Assembly (NCBI GenBank): GCA_964429915.1
Contig: CAYSDZ010000014.1
Span: 5,690 to 69,689 of the forward strand
DNA from: Alteromonas_F sp964429915
Lineage (GTDB): Bacteria; Pseudomonadota; Gammaproteobacteria; Enterobacterales; Alteromonadaceae
DNA length: 64,000 nucleotides
Direction: 5' to 3'
This document shows, piece by piece, positions 17,122-26,879 of the stretch. Each line of letters begins with the position of its first letter. Positions within the stretch are counted from its first letter, which is position 1. The position numbers were made by a program, and so were the translations under genes. Under the pieces are notes generated by a model. That model made no database searches. It was not told the origin of the DNA and worked only from the letters and a program-made list of their open reading frames with translations.

Positions 17122-18783
17122 TTGTCACAAAAAGGTCCATTTCTAGTCTGTATGAGCGACATTCCTGCCATTAAACCTATCAAAGACATGCAAGTGCTAG
17201 TGGTGGATACTCAAGCCTTAGTGCATGAGATCGTTCAAAGTGTATTTAAAGATTTGGGTATAAATAAAGTGGTTTGTACTCAAAACGCGTATCATGCTTT
17301 GCGAGAGTGTCATAACGTGGCGTTTGATATCGTCATTTTAGCGTTTAATGTAAGTAGTGATAAAGATGGGTTTCATCTTTATGAAGAGCTACGCATGTAT
17401 AAGCACATCACCAATAAAACGACCGTTATTTTTTTAAGCGCGGAAACCAGTGCACAATTAGTTAATTGCGTCATGGAATTTCAACCTCACGATTTTTGGG
17501 TGAAGCCTCTCGCCAAGCAGCGAGTACAGCAGCGTTTAGTTCATATGTTTGCTGCTCGCAAAATGTTTCATAAATTAAACTGCATGTTAGATTTGGACGA
17601 TTGTGCAAGTGCTATCTATCAAGCAGAGCGATTGCTAGAAAACGCTAAATTGCGCGAGTTTCATGGCAAGCTCAAGCGCATAAAAGGAGAATGCCTCATT
17701 AAGTTGTTTGCATTTGAAGAGGCAGAAAAATACTACCAAGAATTGATAGAAACCATTGATACGGGATGGGCAAACGTCGGTTTATTGCAGTGTATGTTGG
17801 TACAAGGTAAATCAGATGAAGCCGAAGGGCTAATAGAGACCTTGATCACGCGCGACGATACACGTTTTCCCACTTATGATCTTTTGGCACAGCATCATAT
17901 AAAATACAGCGAATACGACAAAGCTTACGACATGATGCAAAGAGCGTGTGAACTTGCCCCAAGAAATATGAACAGAAACAAGAAGCTATGGGACTTGGCC
18001 CGCCTTAATCACGACAGATATGGTCAATTAAAAGCCGTGCGTGCGATGGAAAAATACGGCAAAAACTCGATTCATGATTCTCCCATGCTATCTGTGAATG
18101 TATTAAGAGCAAGCATCGACCTAGCCTCTACTTTGCACAATGAGGAAGGAGAGAGGTTAGCTAACAAAGCAGAAAAAATGCTTGAGGGCTTGCAGGCTAA
18201 AAATAAAAAGGCATTTGATCTAAAAGAAACGTTGGTGATTGCTGAGGCGCGCATTGCGGCTTTACGCGATGACAAAAAACGAGCCGAAAGTTTGTTATCA
18301 GAAAATAAAATAAAAGAAACCGTTGTGAATGTAGAAGACGGCTTAGACAAAATGAAAGTGTTTCACGAGCTTGGAATGCATGAAAAATGTTTGTCTATTC
18401 TCAAATCGTTACAAAAACACATTGTTGATGATGAATTTACAAGCGGCGTCGTCTCTGCATACTTACAACAGGAAAGTATCGAGCGAGAACAAGTTAAGTT
18501 TTCAACTAAAGAATTAAAGCAAATGGCGGCTTCGCATTATCATAATGAACGCTATGAAGCCGCTTTTGAATTGTTGACTCAAGCTCGGGTTTTGTCTCCT
18601 AAAGATGTTTCTATGTCGTTAAGCTTATTAAAAGTGTTGTCTCGCTTACAAGCTCATAAAAAGCTAAGCGAGAAAGAGCTTCATATTGCTGAGGCGACTC
18701 AACTTATGCTAGAAAAATTCCCTTTAAATCAAAGTCAAAAAGAGAAAGCGACCGAATATACCGCGCTTATCTTTGAAAAATAA
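17122..18783 (+). CDS. Receiver-TPR protein with degenerate receiver (paralogue A)
   Basis: Up to 553 residues. The N-terminal 130 residues are receiver-like (MQVLVVDTQALVHEI), but the phospho-acceptor Asp is replaced by Ala (VILAFNVSS, residue 74 from the TTG start) and the acidic pocket has one Asp (VVDT). The Lys of WVKPLA is kept. The rest is helical with TPR-like repeats (for example AFEEAEKYYQELIE, SEYDKAYDMMQRACELAPRNM, ERYEAAFELLTQARVLSPKDV). Two similar proteins with intact receivers are encoded at 40732 and 59411. Start uncertain: TTG 17122 or ATG 17152; neither has a clear ribosome binding site. Probably a phosphorylation-independent adaptor; function unknown. Confidence 0.85.
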   Translation: MSQKGPFLVCMSDIPAIKPIKDMQVLVVDTQALVHEIVQSVFKDLGINKVVCTQNAYHALRECHNVAFDIVILAFNVSSDKDGFHLYEELRMYKHITNKTTVIFLSAETSAQLVNCVMEFQPHDFWVKPLAKQRVQQRLVHMFAARKMFHKLNCMLDLDDCASAIYQAERLLENAKLREFHGKLKRIKGECLIKLFAFEEAEKYYQELIETIDTGWANVGLLQCMLVQGKSDEAEGLIETLITRDDTRFPTYDLLAQHHIKYSEYDKAYDMMQRACELAPRNMNRNKKLWDLARLNHDRYGQLKAVRAMEKYGKNSIHDSPMLSVNVLRASIDLASTLHNEEGERLANKAEKMLEGLQAKNKKAFDLKETLVIAEARIAALRDDKKRAESLLSENKIKETVVNVEDGLDKMKVFHELGMHEKCLSILKSLQKHIVDDEFTSGVVSAYLQQESIEREQVKFSTKELKQMAASHYHNERYEAAFELLTQARVLSPKDVSMSLSLLKVLSRLQAHKKLSEKELHIAEATQLMLEKFPLNQSQKEKATEYTALIFEK

Positions 18784-18939
18784 TAAGTCAAAAACTACGT
18801 AATAGCTAAAACCGATTACAGCGTTCGCTTTTCTTCATTATCCAACTCCATTTTACACCGCTATAGTTACATCATCGTTAAGCGCGGGACTCATCCACTT
18901 AACGTAAATATTTTACTTACTTCAACGGAGAACAGAACC

Positions 18940-19503
18940 ATGGCGTTAATCAACACCACAATTAAACCTTTCAAAGCGAGTGCATTTAAAGACGGCGAAT
19001 TCATTGACGTAAGCAGTGATGATGTAAAAGGAAAGTGGGCAATATTTTTCTTTTATCCAGCAGACTTCACGTTTGTTTGCCCGACTGAGTTAGGTGATGT
19101 GGCAGACAAGTATGAAGAATTGCAATCACGCGGTGTTGAAGTGTACTCAGTATCAACAGATACACATTTCACTCACAAAGCATGGCACGATGCATCTGAC
19201 ACCATTGGAAAAATTAAATACACCATGATTGGTGACCCAACAGGTGCTATCACTCGCAACTTCGATTGTATGCGTGAAGATATGGGCTTAGCTGATAGAG
19301 CGACTTTCTTAGTGGACCCTGAAGGCGTGATTCAAGCAATGGAAATTACTGCTGAAGGTATCGGCCGCGACGCAGACGATCTTCTTCGTAAGGTGAAGGC
19401 AGCTCAGTATGTGGCAGCAAACCCGGGTGAAGTTTGCCCAGCGAAGTGGAAAGAAGGTGAAGAAACATTAGCACCATCGTTAGATTTAGTTGGAAAAATT
19501 TAA
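18940..19503 (+). CDS. ahpC: Alkyl hydroperoxide reductase subunit C (peroxiredoxin)
   Basis: 187 residues, the E. coli AhpC length. The peroxidatic Cys47 lies in ADFTFVCPTELGD and the resolving Cys166 in NPGEVCPAKW. It reduces hydrogen peroxide and organic hydroperoxides and is recycled by AhpF, encoded 77 bp downstream. The ribosome binding site is cggaga, 13 bp before the ATG. The 157 bp upstream gap contains one OxyR-half-site-like sequence at 18802-18816 (ATAG-N-T-N3-A-N-C pattern), but no second half-site in register, so OxyR control is plausible and unproven. Confidence 0.97.
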   Translation: MALINTTIKPFKASAFKDGEFIDVSSDDVKGKWAIFFFYPADFTFVCPTELGDVADKYEELQSRGVEVYSVSTDTHFTHKAWHDASDTIGKIKYTMIGDPTGAITRNFDCMREDMGLADRATFLVDPEGVIQAMEITAEGIGRDADDLLRKVKAAQYVAANPGEVCPAKWKEGEETLAPSLDLVGKI

Positions 19504-19580
19504 GCGAGTGTAAAAAAGAAAGTCGGCGGTAAAAGCCGCCGATATTGTTTACACCGCAATTATTGAAGAGGAAAAACACC

Positions 19581-21173
19581 GTGTTATCTCAAGACATTTT
19601 AAGCGCATTGAAAAGTTACACTGCAAAAATGCAGAAAAGCATAAAATTTGTATTACAAACAGGTGAACACAGCAAAAGAAGTGAGTTGAAATCCTTTCTT
19701 TCAGATATTTCTGGTGTAAGCGAGTTTTTATCATTAGAAGAGCGAGACACAGCAGGCACATTACGCAGTCCTATTTCATTTCTTTTGGAAGCAGATGGAA
19801 ACGATACCGGCATCCGTTTTTCTGGCATTCCTGGCGGACACGAATTTAACTCGCTGATTCTTGCAATATTGCATGCATCGGGCACCGAATTAAAACTCGA
19901 TGAAAGCGTACAGAATATTATTAAACAGGTTAACGAACCACTGAACTTCGAAGTGTTCATTAGTCTAAGTTGTCATAACTGTCCTGATGTCGTTCAGGCT
20001 TTGAATCAGTTCGCTTTGTTGAATGACAACGTGACCACTGAAATGATTGACGGAGGTCCGTTTCAGAACTTGGTTGAAGAACGCGATATTCAGGGCGTAC
20101 CGAGCGTGTACTTAAATGGAGAATTGTTTGCCAACGGGAAAGTTGACGCGTCTTCACTACTAGACAAATTGTTAACGGCGTATCCGTCGTTAAAGCAAGC
20201 GAATGCACAGGCTTCCTTACCTTTGCAAGATGTAACGGTGATTGGCGCTGGGCCAGCAGGCGTTGCTGCAGCTATTTACAGCGCTAGAAAGGGCTTGGCA
20301 GTGACCATCGTAGCCGATCGTTTTGGTGGACAAGTAAAAGACACTATGGGTATTGAAAATCTAATCTCAGTACCCAAAACAACAGGACCAGAGCTATCAA
20401 ACAATATGATGGCCCATTTAAACGATTACGACATTACGTTAAAAGAACACGTAAGAGTCGACAACATAGTGCGTGGCAATATCAAAACGCTTGAATTGTC
20501 ATCGGGAGAGCGTATCCAAACTAAAACTATTATTGTCGCCACAGGCGCAAAATGGAGGGAGTTAGGCGTTCCTGGTGAAAAAGAGAATGTTGGCAACGGC
20601 GTTGCTTACTGCCCTCATTGCGATGGTCCTTTCTTTAAAGGCAAAGACGTGGCAGTGATCGGTGGTGGTAACTCTGGCGTTGAAGCAGCACTCGATCTGG
20701 CAGGCATTGTTAATTCTGTGACTGTGTTTGAGTTTGCTCCTGAGCTGAAAGCTGACAAGGTGTTAATTGACCAAGCAGAAAAACGTGCAAACATTGACAT
20801 TGTGAAAAATGTTGCAACCAAAGAAATTAAAGCGACGAATGGCAAGGTAGACACCATTGTTTACCAAGATAGAGCAACGCAGCAAGTGCATGAAAAAGCA
20901 TTATCTGGTGTGTTCGTACAAATCGGTTTGGTGCCTAATAGTCAGTTTTTGAACGGCGTAGTTGAATTGAGTCAGTATGGTGAAGTAGAAATTGATCACA
21001 AGTGCCTGACTTCCGAGCCAGGTATATTCGCTTGCGGAGATGTGACTACCGTGCCTTACAAGCAAATTGTAATTGCAATGGGTGAGGGGTCGAAAGCATC
21101 GCTTTCAGCATTTGAATATTTGATAACGTTTAATTCAGAAGATGAAGCCTCAGAAACACAAGAAGCTGCTTAG
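19581..21173 (+). CDS. ahpF: Alkyl hydroperoxide reductase subunit F
   Basis: 530 residues from the GTG at 19581, chosen because gaagagga lies 8-12 bp upstream and the sequence MLSQDILSALKSY then matches AhpF; a TTG 36 bp earlier would only add an unconserved tail. The N-terminal double thioredoxin-like domain carries CHNC (LSCHNCPDVV). The flavoprotein part has the FAD motif IGAGPAGVAAAIYSARKG, the redox CPHC (AYCPHCDGPFF), the NAD(P)H motif VIGGGNSGVEAALDLA and a C-terminal FACGDVTTVPYKQ. It transfers electrons from NADH to AhpC. Operon with ahpC. Confidence 0.96.
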   Translation: MLSQDILSALKSYTAKMQKSIKFVLQTGEHSKRSELKSFLSDISGVSEFLSLEERDTAGTLRSPISFLLEADGNDTGIRFSGIPGGHEFNSLILAILHASGTELKLDESVQNIIKQVNEPLNFEVFISLSCHNCPDVVQALNQFALLNDNVTTEMIDGGPFQNLVEERDIQGVPSVYLNGELFANGKVDASSLLDKLLTAYPSLKQANAQASLPLQDVTVIGAGPAGVAAAIYSARKGLAVTIVADRFGGQVKDTMGIENLISVPKTTGPELSNNMMAHLNDYDITLKEHVRVDNIVRGNIKTLELSSGERIQTKTIIVATGAKWRELGVPGEKENVGNGVAYCPHCDGPFFKGKDVAVIGGGNSGVEAALDLAGIVNSVTVFEFAPELKADKVLIDQAEKRANIDIVKNVATKEIKATNGKVDTIVYQDRATQQVHEKALSGVFVQIGLVPNSQFLNGVVELSQYGEVEIDHKCLTSEPGIFACGDVTTVPYKQIVIAMGEGSKASLSAFEYLITFNSEDEASETQEAA

Positions 21174-21185
21174 CAGCTTCTTGTT
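21161..21185. terminator. Hairpin at the convergent ahpF / GGDEF-EAL gene ends
   Basis: agaagctgct (21161-21170) and agcagcttct (21172-21181) are perfect complements overlapping the ahpF stop and abutting the stop of the convergent gene. Only a weak T-run follows (ttgtt). Likely a shared bidirectional terminator. Confidence 0.45.
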
Positions 21186-24100
21186 ACTGGTCTGCTTTTT
21201 TATCTGTTTTCGAAGGAGGGCGATAAGAGAGCAGATACTTTCTCGCATCTTTAGCCGTGAGAGGGCGACTAATAAAATAGCCTTGCCCATACTGACTGCC
21301 CATGCGCTTTAACGCTTGATATTGTTGGTCCGTTTCAATTCCCTCTGCCGTCACATGCTTAGACAAACTTCTCACCAGAGACACAATGGCGTCTAGAATA
21401 CGTAAGTCTTTTTGGTTAATTGCACCTTGTCGGTTATCGTCCATCGCAGCGATAAATTTTTTGTCTATTTTTATATTATCTACGGGTAAAACGCTTAAAT
21501 AAGTGAGGGAGGAATAGCCCTTACCAAAATCGTCGATGGCTAAATCGATATGCCGTTTGTCAATTTCACCCAAAAGCCAGTTAATATTGTCCGTGTTTTC
21601 TATTAATGTTGATTCTGTCAGTTCGAGCAATAGGTACTCTGGCTTAAGGCCAGACCGTTGTAGCGCATTATCGATAACGTCGAGGAAGTGAGTGTGTTGA
21701 AGCTGATAAGAAGAAATGTTAACTGATATTCTTGGTTTTATGGCGCAGTTTTCGATAGTGTGCCATTGCTGAGTTTGTTTACAGGCTTCATCGAGTACCC
21801 AGTTTCCAATATCTGAAATCATGCCCGATTCTTCGGCAATAGGAATAAATACGTCAGGAGGAATAAATCCATGAATAGGGTGTTTCCATCTTATCAATGC
21901 CTCAAAGCCAGATAGCGTTTCGTCTTGTAAATTGACAATAGGTTGGTAAACCAAGTGAAACGCGTCTTCACTAATTGCTGTGTGTAAGTCAGCTTCAAGC
22001 CGAGCGAGCTCGATCTTGGTGTCGCGTATTTCTTCATCAAACAATTTAAAGTTGGCTTTGCCTAATTCCTTTGCTCGATACATTGCAATATCGGCATCAC
22101 GTAAAATACTAGGTACCGAATTGTAATGATGATTACAGAGTAAAATACCGATGCTCACATTAAAGTAAATGGTACTTCTTTCGAGTACAAATGGATGTTT
22201 AAAACGGCTTATAATGATTTCTGCCAACGCCTCTAGTTGTTTTGCGTCGTCTACATTTTCGACTAACACCGTAAATTCATCGCCTCCTAGTCGACAAATA
22301 TGCTGCTCAGAAGTTAACAAGTTACCAATTCTTTGAGCGACGGCAATCAGTAAAGCGTCACCAATAAGATGACCATGTGTATCATTTATGTGTTTGAAGC
22401 GATCACCGTCTAAAAGCAAAATGCCAAAAGGCTTACTTTCTTCGGTATTACAGGTTTGTATCAATGTTTCTAACTTATTAATGAGCCATTGACGATTAGA
22501 TAAATCGGTAAGCGCATCATGGAATGCCATGTGATATAGCTTTGCTTCTACGGATTTTCTCTCTTTTATTTCTGTCTCTAATTCAGCGGTTCTATGTTGG
22601 ACTCTCTGTTCGAGATTAGTATTTAATTCTTGCAGAGAGTGGCTGGCTATTTTGAGCGCATTGGTTTTTTCGTTTACTTTTTGCTCAAGCTCTTTTTGCC
22701 TAGCAAGGGCAAGCGAGGTCTTCCAGTAATAAGCACAATATAAAATTGCGCTAAATAGAATGAACATCAGTACTCTAAACCAGCCTGTTTGCCACCAAGG
22801 TGTCAAAATGGTGAATTGAAAACTATCATATTGATTTCCCCATTTATGCCCATCAATAGAACTAAATGCTTCAAAAATGTATTCACCCGGTGGGAGGTTG
22901 GTAAAGCTGGCAAAGCGCTCATTGGCAGTGGTATAAGTAAAGTTGTTGTGATACCCCTTTAACCAGTATTTATAGCGATTACGCTCGGGGAAAATTAAAT
23001 TGCTTGAGGTGAATTCAAAGCGTAAATTGTTATATCGATAGTCTAAAACATAAGCTTGCTTTTTGTTCAATAGGTATTTCGGTACGGTTCTTACCCCTTC
23101 CTTAGGTGACGAAAAGGCCACTGATGTAATGTAGGTTTTTGGCATGTTAAGAGGGGGAGGAATATCCAAGGGGTTGATAACGGTGACCCCTTCCTTACCC
23201 GTAACAAATAAATAGCTATCGTTTTCGAAAAACTCACCGTGCGTACTAATGTGGCTACCTACTATGCCGTCTCTTTCCGTATAAGTAACAAAACGATTTT
23301 CTTCTCGGTTGTACCACGCTATACCGATATCGCATGCAACCCACAGAGTGCCATACTTATCAATGTAAGAATAATGCACTTCGTTGGAGGGCAAGCCGTC
23401 TTCTTTCGTAAACAATGCTTTTTGTTTTGTTAAATAGTTAAATTTAACTAATCCATTACGTGATCCAATGTACATTTCATCCTCATTTCGGATGAAAATA
23501 TGACCAGAGCCATTGATACCATCGTTAAACAAAAATTCAAATTGTTGGGTTTTGGGGTCAAACACTTCAAAGCCACGTTCTCCAATTAACCACAGTTTGT
23601 TGTCAAAATAAGTTAGGTGGTTAATGTTAGCCGACTGAGTGGTTTCCCCTTTTGATTTCGTGTCAGCAGGATAATTGACATAGTTGTCTGTTTCTATATC
23701 GTAACGTTGTAATCCGTATCCCCAAATACTTAACCATACCCCTCCGGCGTTATCGGGTAATACCGCAAACGCGTTGTTGCCCATTAAGGTTAAATTATCT
23801 GGTTTTTTGGGATCTCGTAAAAAGGAAGTAACGTCTCGTGTTTCAGGATTGATCTTTGCAAAACCACCGCTCCACATGCTTGCCCACATTGCACCAGTAT
23901 CATCAACGGTCAGTGACAAAACCGAGTTAGAGGGAAGAGAATTAGCATCTGACGGGTTATGCTGCATAGTCTCGAATCGACCGGTGTTCGCGTTGTATAT
24001 ATTAATGCCTCCACCGTCAGTGGCTATCCATATTTCGCCATTAGTTCGTACAATTCCGTCGTAAGAATGAGGAAAATAACGTTTCGGTTCATTACTGAAA

Positions 24101-25188
24101 AAATCTTTAAGTGGACGAAATTTCTCTCGTTTTGGCGTGATCCTCATTAATCCATAATTATTCAGTGATATCCAAAGAGTGCCTTCGCTGTCTTCTGAAA
24201 TATCTTCTATTGAAGTGAGTGGTAATTTATATTTTTCATTGATTGCGCCTTTCAGGCACGAAAAAAGCAGGCCATCGTTGGCCGATTCAATAGAATTGGG
24301 AAGCATGCACAATCCCGATTTTTCAACACCAAGCCAAAGGTTGCCGAGGGAGTCAACAAATGTGGTATTGATATGATCACCCAACAGTTGGTTACTCTTT
24401 TGGTCTGCAACAACAACCGTGGTGCTGAGTGAATCTAAGTCTACATTGACTAAACCCTCTGATGAGCCTACCCACAGTCGGTTCCGTAATAAGTCTATTG
24501 ACATATCTCGTATGATTTGACCGGTTAAATCAAAAGGTATATCAATACGAGTTAATGAAAGAGTACGACGTTTTAGCCTAAATAGAGCCTCACCGGTAAA
24601 AAAGAACAGTGCATCGTTTTTTGCGTCATAACTTAGGTTTTTAAGTGCAGGATGAAAATTTTGGCCTTCATAAACCCAAACAATGTCTTTTTTCTTTTTG
24701 GTTAGAGGGTCAAACTGCATTAATCCAAAATCGCCTGCAAGCCATAACATACCGTCTTTATCTTGCTCCATATCGTTTATATTTTGCCCTTCTGTGATGT
24801 CATACATAAGCAGCGTTTGCTGTTTTTTATCAAAAAAGTGAAGGGCGTTGTTGCCTATCCAGAGTTGTCCATTAGCATCGTAAAATAAATAAGAAAGTAC
24901 AGGCTCGCTGACGTATTGACTCGATGGTAAGTCCAAGATATCTATTTGATACCCGTTGTATTTCATTAAACCCTTACCGCCAGAGATCCACAATGAGCCA
25001 GAAGGATCAAAAGCGGTATGACGGACATAAGACATGCCTTTACCATCTTCGAGGTAAATAGGGAACGCTCGAAAGTGAGTGATATCTATGGTGCTTTTCG
25101 AAGTAGCATTGCATGTTGTGCAAAAAGATATTGCTATTAATAGGCTTAAAAAATATGAGCGAATGGTAGAAAAACCTCGGTTATCCAT
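21184..25188 (-). CDS. Two-component-propeller GGDEF-EAL sensor protein
   Basis: 1334 residues. An N-terminal signal sequence (about 1-28) is followed by a periplasmic beta-propeller made of two-component-regulator repeats (about 45-690, units such as DSEGTLWISLNNYGL and DDTGAMWASMWSGGF). A Y_Y_Y-type domain follows (LPPGEYIFEAFSS, about 730-800), then one membrane helix (about 810-830) and a coiled coil. Inside the cell are a GGDEF domain with intact RLGGDEF but no RxxD inhibitory site, and an EAL domain with GFEALIRW, IDDFGKGYSSL and TAEGIE all intact. It can in principle both make and degrade c-di-GMP under control of a periplasmic signal. Propeller sensors of this type often follow carbohydrates; the ligand here is unknown. 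Confidence 0.92.
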   Translation of the reverse strand: MDNRGFSTIRSYFLSLLIAISFCTTCNATSKSTIDITHFRAFPIYLEDGKGMSYVRHTAFDPSGSLWISGGKGLMKYNGYQIDILDLPSSQYVSEPVLSYLFYDANGQLWIGNNALHFFDKKQQTLLMYDITEGQNINDMEQDKDGMLWLAGDFGLMQFDPLTKKKKDIVWVYEGQNFHPALKNLSYDAKNDALFFFTGEALFRLKRRTLSLTRIDIPFDLTGQIIRDMSIDLLRNRLWVGSSEGLVNVDLDSLSTTVVVADQKSNQLLGDHINTTFVDSLGNLWLGVEKSGLCMLPNSIESANDGLLFSCLKGAINEKYKLPLTSIEDISEDSEGTLWISLNNYGLMRITPKREKFRPLKDFFSNEPKRYFPHSYDGIVRTNGEIWIATDGGGINIYNANTGRFETMQHNPSDANSLPSNSVLSLTVDDTGAMWASMWSGGFAKINPETRDVTSFLRDPKKPDNLTLMGNNAFAVLPDNAGGVWLSIWGYGLQRYDIETDNYVNYPADTKSKGETTQSANINHLTYFDNKLWLIGERGFEVFDPKTQQFEFLFNDGINGSGHIFIRNEDEMYIGSRNGLVKFNYLTKQKALFTKEDGLPSNEVHYSYIDKYGTLWVACDIGIAWYNREENRFVTYTERDGIVGSHISTHGEFFENDSYLFVTGKEGVTVINPLDIPPPLNMPKTYITSVAFSSPKEGVRTVPKYLLNKKQAYVLDYRYNNLRFEFTSSNLIFPERNRYKYWLKGYHNNFTYTTANERFASFTNLPPGEYIFEAFSSIDGHKWGNQYDSFQFTILTPWWQTGWFRVLMFILFSAILYCAYYWKTSLALARQKELEQKVNEKTNALKIASHSLQELNTNLEQRVQHRTAELETEIKERKSVEAKLYHMAFHDALTDLSNRQWLINKLETLIQTCNTEESKPFGILLLDGDRFKHINDTHGHLIGDALLIAVAQRIGNLLTSEQHICRLGGDEFTVLVENVDDAKQLEALAEIIISRFKHPFVLERSTIYFNVSIGILLCNHHYNSVPSILRDADIAMYRAKELGKANFKLFDEEIRDTKIELARLEADLHTAISEDAFHLVYQPIVNLQDETLSGFEALIRWKHPIHGFIPPDVFIPIAEESGMISDIGNWVLDEACKQTQQWHTIENCAIKPRISVNISSYQLQHTHFLDVIDNALQRSGLKPEYLLLELTESTLIENTDNINWLLGEIDKRHIDLAIDDFGKGYSSLTYLSVLPVDNIKIDKKFIAAMDDNRQGAINQKDLRILDAIVSLVRSLSKHVTAEGIETDQQYQALKRMGSQYGQGYFISRPLTAKDARKYLLSYRPPSKTDKKADQ

Positions 25189-25277
25189 AGAGTGGTAAGT
25201 AGTTCAACACGGGTCGTTGGATTTAATGCTTTAACCATAGTCGGCATGTTGCAGAGGAGCAAATGTTGAATCGTATT

Positions 25278-26879
25278 TTACTTTGCAAATTCGCATCGAT
25301 TTCTTCCCGCCGCCTTAGCTTTGTAAAGAGCTTTGTCCGCTTGCTCAATTAAAGTTCGGGTAGACAACTCACTAATTTCAGAAAAAGTATGAGTAGCTAT
25401 ACCGATACTAACAGTAACGTTATCTGAAACGTTACTTTTGGCATGAGGGATGTTCAGATACAGAATCCGTTTTCGCAATATTTCTGCTTGTTGATTGGCA
25501 GTATCTGCGTCGCAGTTGATGAGTATCACAACAAATTCCTCACCCCCACAGCGGGCGCAAAGGTCGGTAGCTCGTCCGAATGCTGAGTTTAGGGAATTTG
25601 CAACAGTGACTAGGCAGCTATCACCTTGAGCATGACCATAATAGTCGTTGTAGTTTTTAAAATAATCGATGTCGATAAGTAAAACAGACAAGCACCAATT
25701 ATTTCGTCTGCATTGAGCAATGGCTTTGGAAAGGCTTTCTTCGTAGGCTCGCCGGTTAGGAATGCCGGTTAACGGGTCGCTTAAACTCAGTTCTGTTAAC
25801 CGTTTTTCTTGTGTCTTTACTTTTTGTGCATAAGCAGAAAAAGACTGACCTAAGCGAGCGATTTCATCATTGCCTCCAATCGAAATCACTTCTCTATCAC
25901 CATTTTTCGCGTCTTCAACCTGCCGAGTTAAAGACATTAATCTAAGTACGATCCGTTTATATAAGTAATACACAAAGAATAGGCTCAACAAGACAACGAT
26001 GACAGAAGCCACAATCACGAAGCGTATTTGTTGCTGCACGCGCTGTGCACTTTGGCTACCCTCTTCTATCGTTTTGCTGTTCAAAAGGTCAGTTTGAAAT
26101 TGGATACTTCTAGCGACATCTTTTACGAGGTTGCTCACAAAGTTTCCTCGTCCTCGCGCTCTGCCGGCGATACGCAACGCGTCTATTTTATGACTTATCA
26201 TTCCGTCTTCACCCAATAACATACTGTTTACGATATTGAGAGAGAAAATAAAATCTAGGTTTTGTGCGTTTAAACGTTTTGCTTCTTTTACTTCGTTTAT
26301 GATAGACGTTTCTAGTTGCCGTAAATTGTTTAAGTTATTTTGTTGTTCTATCTTGGTTGCTTGTAAGTGAAGCTTGCTCAATGCTTTATGTTGCTCAACG
26401 TTTAAAAGCGTTGATTCTGATTCAAATAAAGTGGCTGACATATATTCGATCAAATTCGCGGTTTGCCGATGTAATGTTTTTTCGAGATGAATTTTATTTG
26501 TAATCAGCTCATCGAGCTCTTCTATTTCTTTTTGTAACACAGAGAGTTGAACGAGTAAAAATTCATCTTTGATTTTGTGTTGATGACTGGGGTTGTTTAA
26601 GCGATCAAATGCCGCTTCGATTTCCTTGGTAATAAGACGTCTATTCGAATTGTTGGTTGAAAACGTCAGTTGTGAGGTTAAAGTAACTAAGGTCTGAATT
26701 TCGGTCGCCAACTTAGAAGACTGGTTGATGGTAGGAACTGAATTTGTGCTTAGTTCAATAAGCGCATCGCCTAGTTCATTAAAGCGTTGACCGGTAATAG
26801 CCATAATAAATATAAACAAGCCGACTAAACTGAATTGCGCTAGCGTAAAGGTAGGAAGCGAGTTCTGGATGAACTTCAC
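25278..26879 (-). CDS. Membrane diguanylate cyclase with HAMP domain
   Basis: 533 residues. N-terminal membrane helix (about 13-30), helical periplasmic domain (about 31-285), second membrane helix (about 288-308), HAMP (about 310-365) and a C-terminal GGDEF domain with active-site GGEEF and the RxxD inhibitory site exactly five residues before it (RATD). It should make c-di-GMP with product feedback. The GTG start at 26879 overlaps the stop of the upstream 5'-nucleotidase-like gene (GTGA), so the two are translationally coupled. The periplasmic helical domain resembles MCP-type four-helix sensors. Confidence 0.9.
   Translation of the reverse strand: MKFIQNSLPTFTLAQFSLVGLFIFIMAITGQRFNELGDALIELSTNSVPTINQSSKLATEIQTLVTLTSQLTFSTNNSNRRLITKEIEAAFDRLNNPSHQHKIKDEFLLVQLSVLQKEIEELDELITNKIHLEKTLHRQTANLIEYMSATLFESESTLLNVEQHKALSKLHLQATKIEQQNNLNNLRQLETSIINEVKEAKRLNAQNLDFIFSLNIVNSMLLGEDGMISHKIDALRIAGRARGRGNFVSNLVKDVARSIQFQTDLLNSKTIEEGSQSAQRVQQQIRFVIVASVIVVLLSLFFVYYLYKRIVLRLMSLTRQVEDAKNGDREVISIGGNDEIARLGQSFSAYAQKVKTQEKRLTELSLSDPLTGIPNRRAYEESLSKAIAQCRRNNWCLSVLLIDIDYFKNYNDYYGHAQGDSCLVTVANSLNSAFGRATDLCARCGGEEFVVILINCDADTANQQAEILRKRILYLNIPHAKSNVSDNVTVSIGIATHTFSEISELSTRTLIEQADKALYKAKAAGRNRCEFAK

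Noticed and set aside
18802..18816. OxyR-like half-site upstream of ahpC
   Set aside because: Only one half matches; no second half at the required spacing, so not listed as an operator.
19545..19580. Earlier TTG start for ahpF
   Set aside because: Adds residues not found in AhpF; the GTG at 19581 has a well-placed gaagagg.
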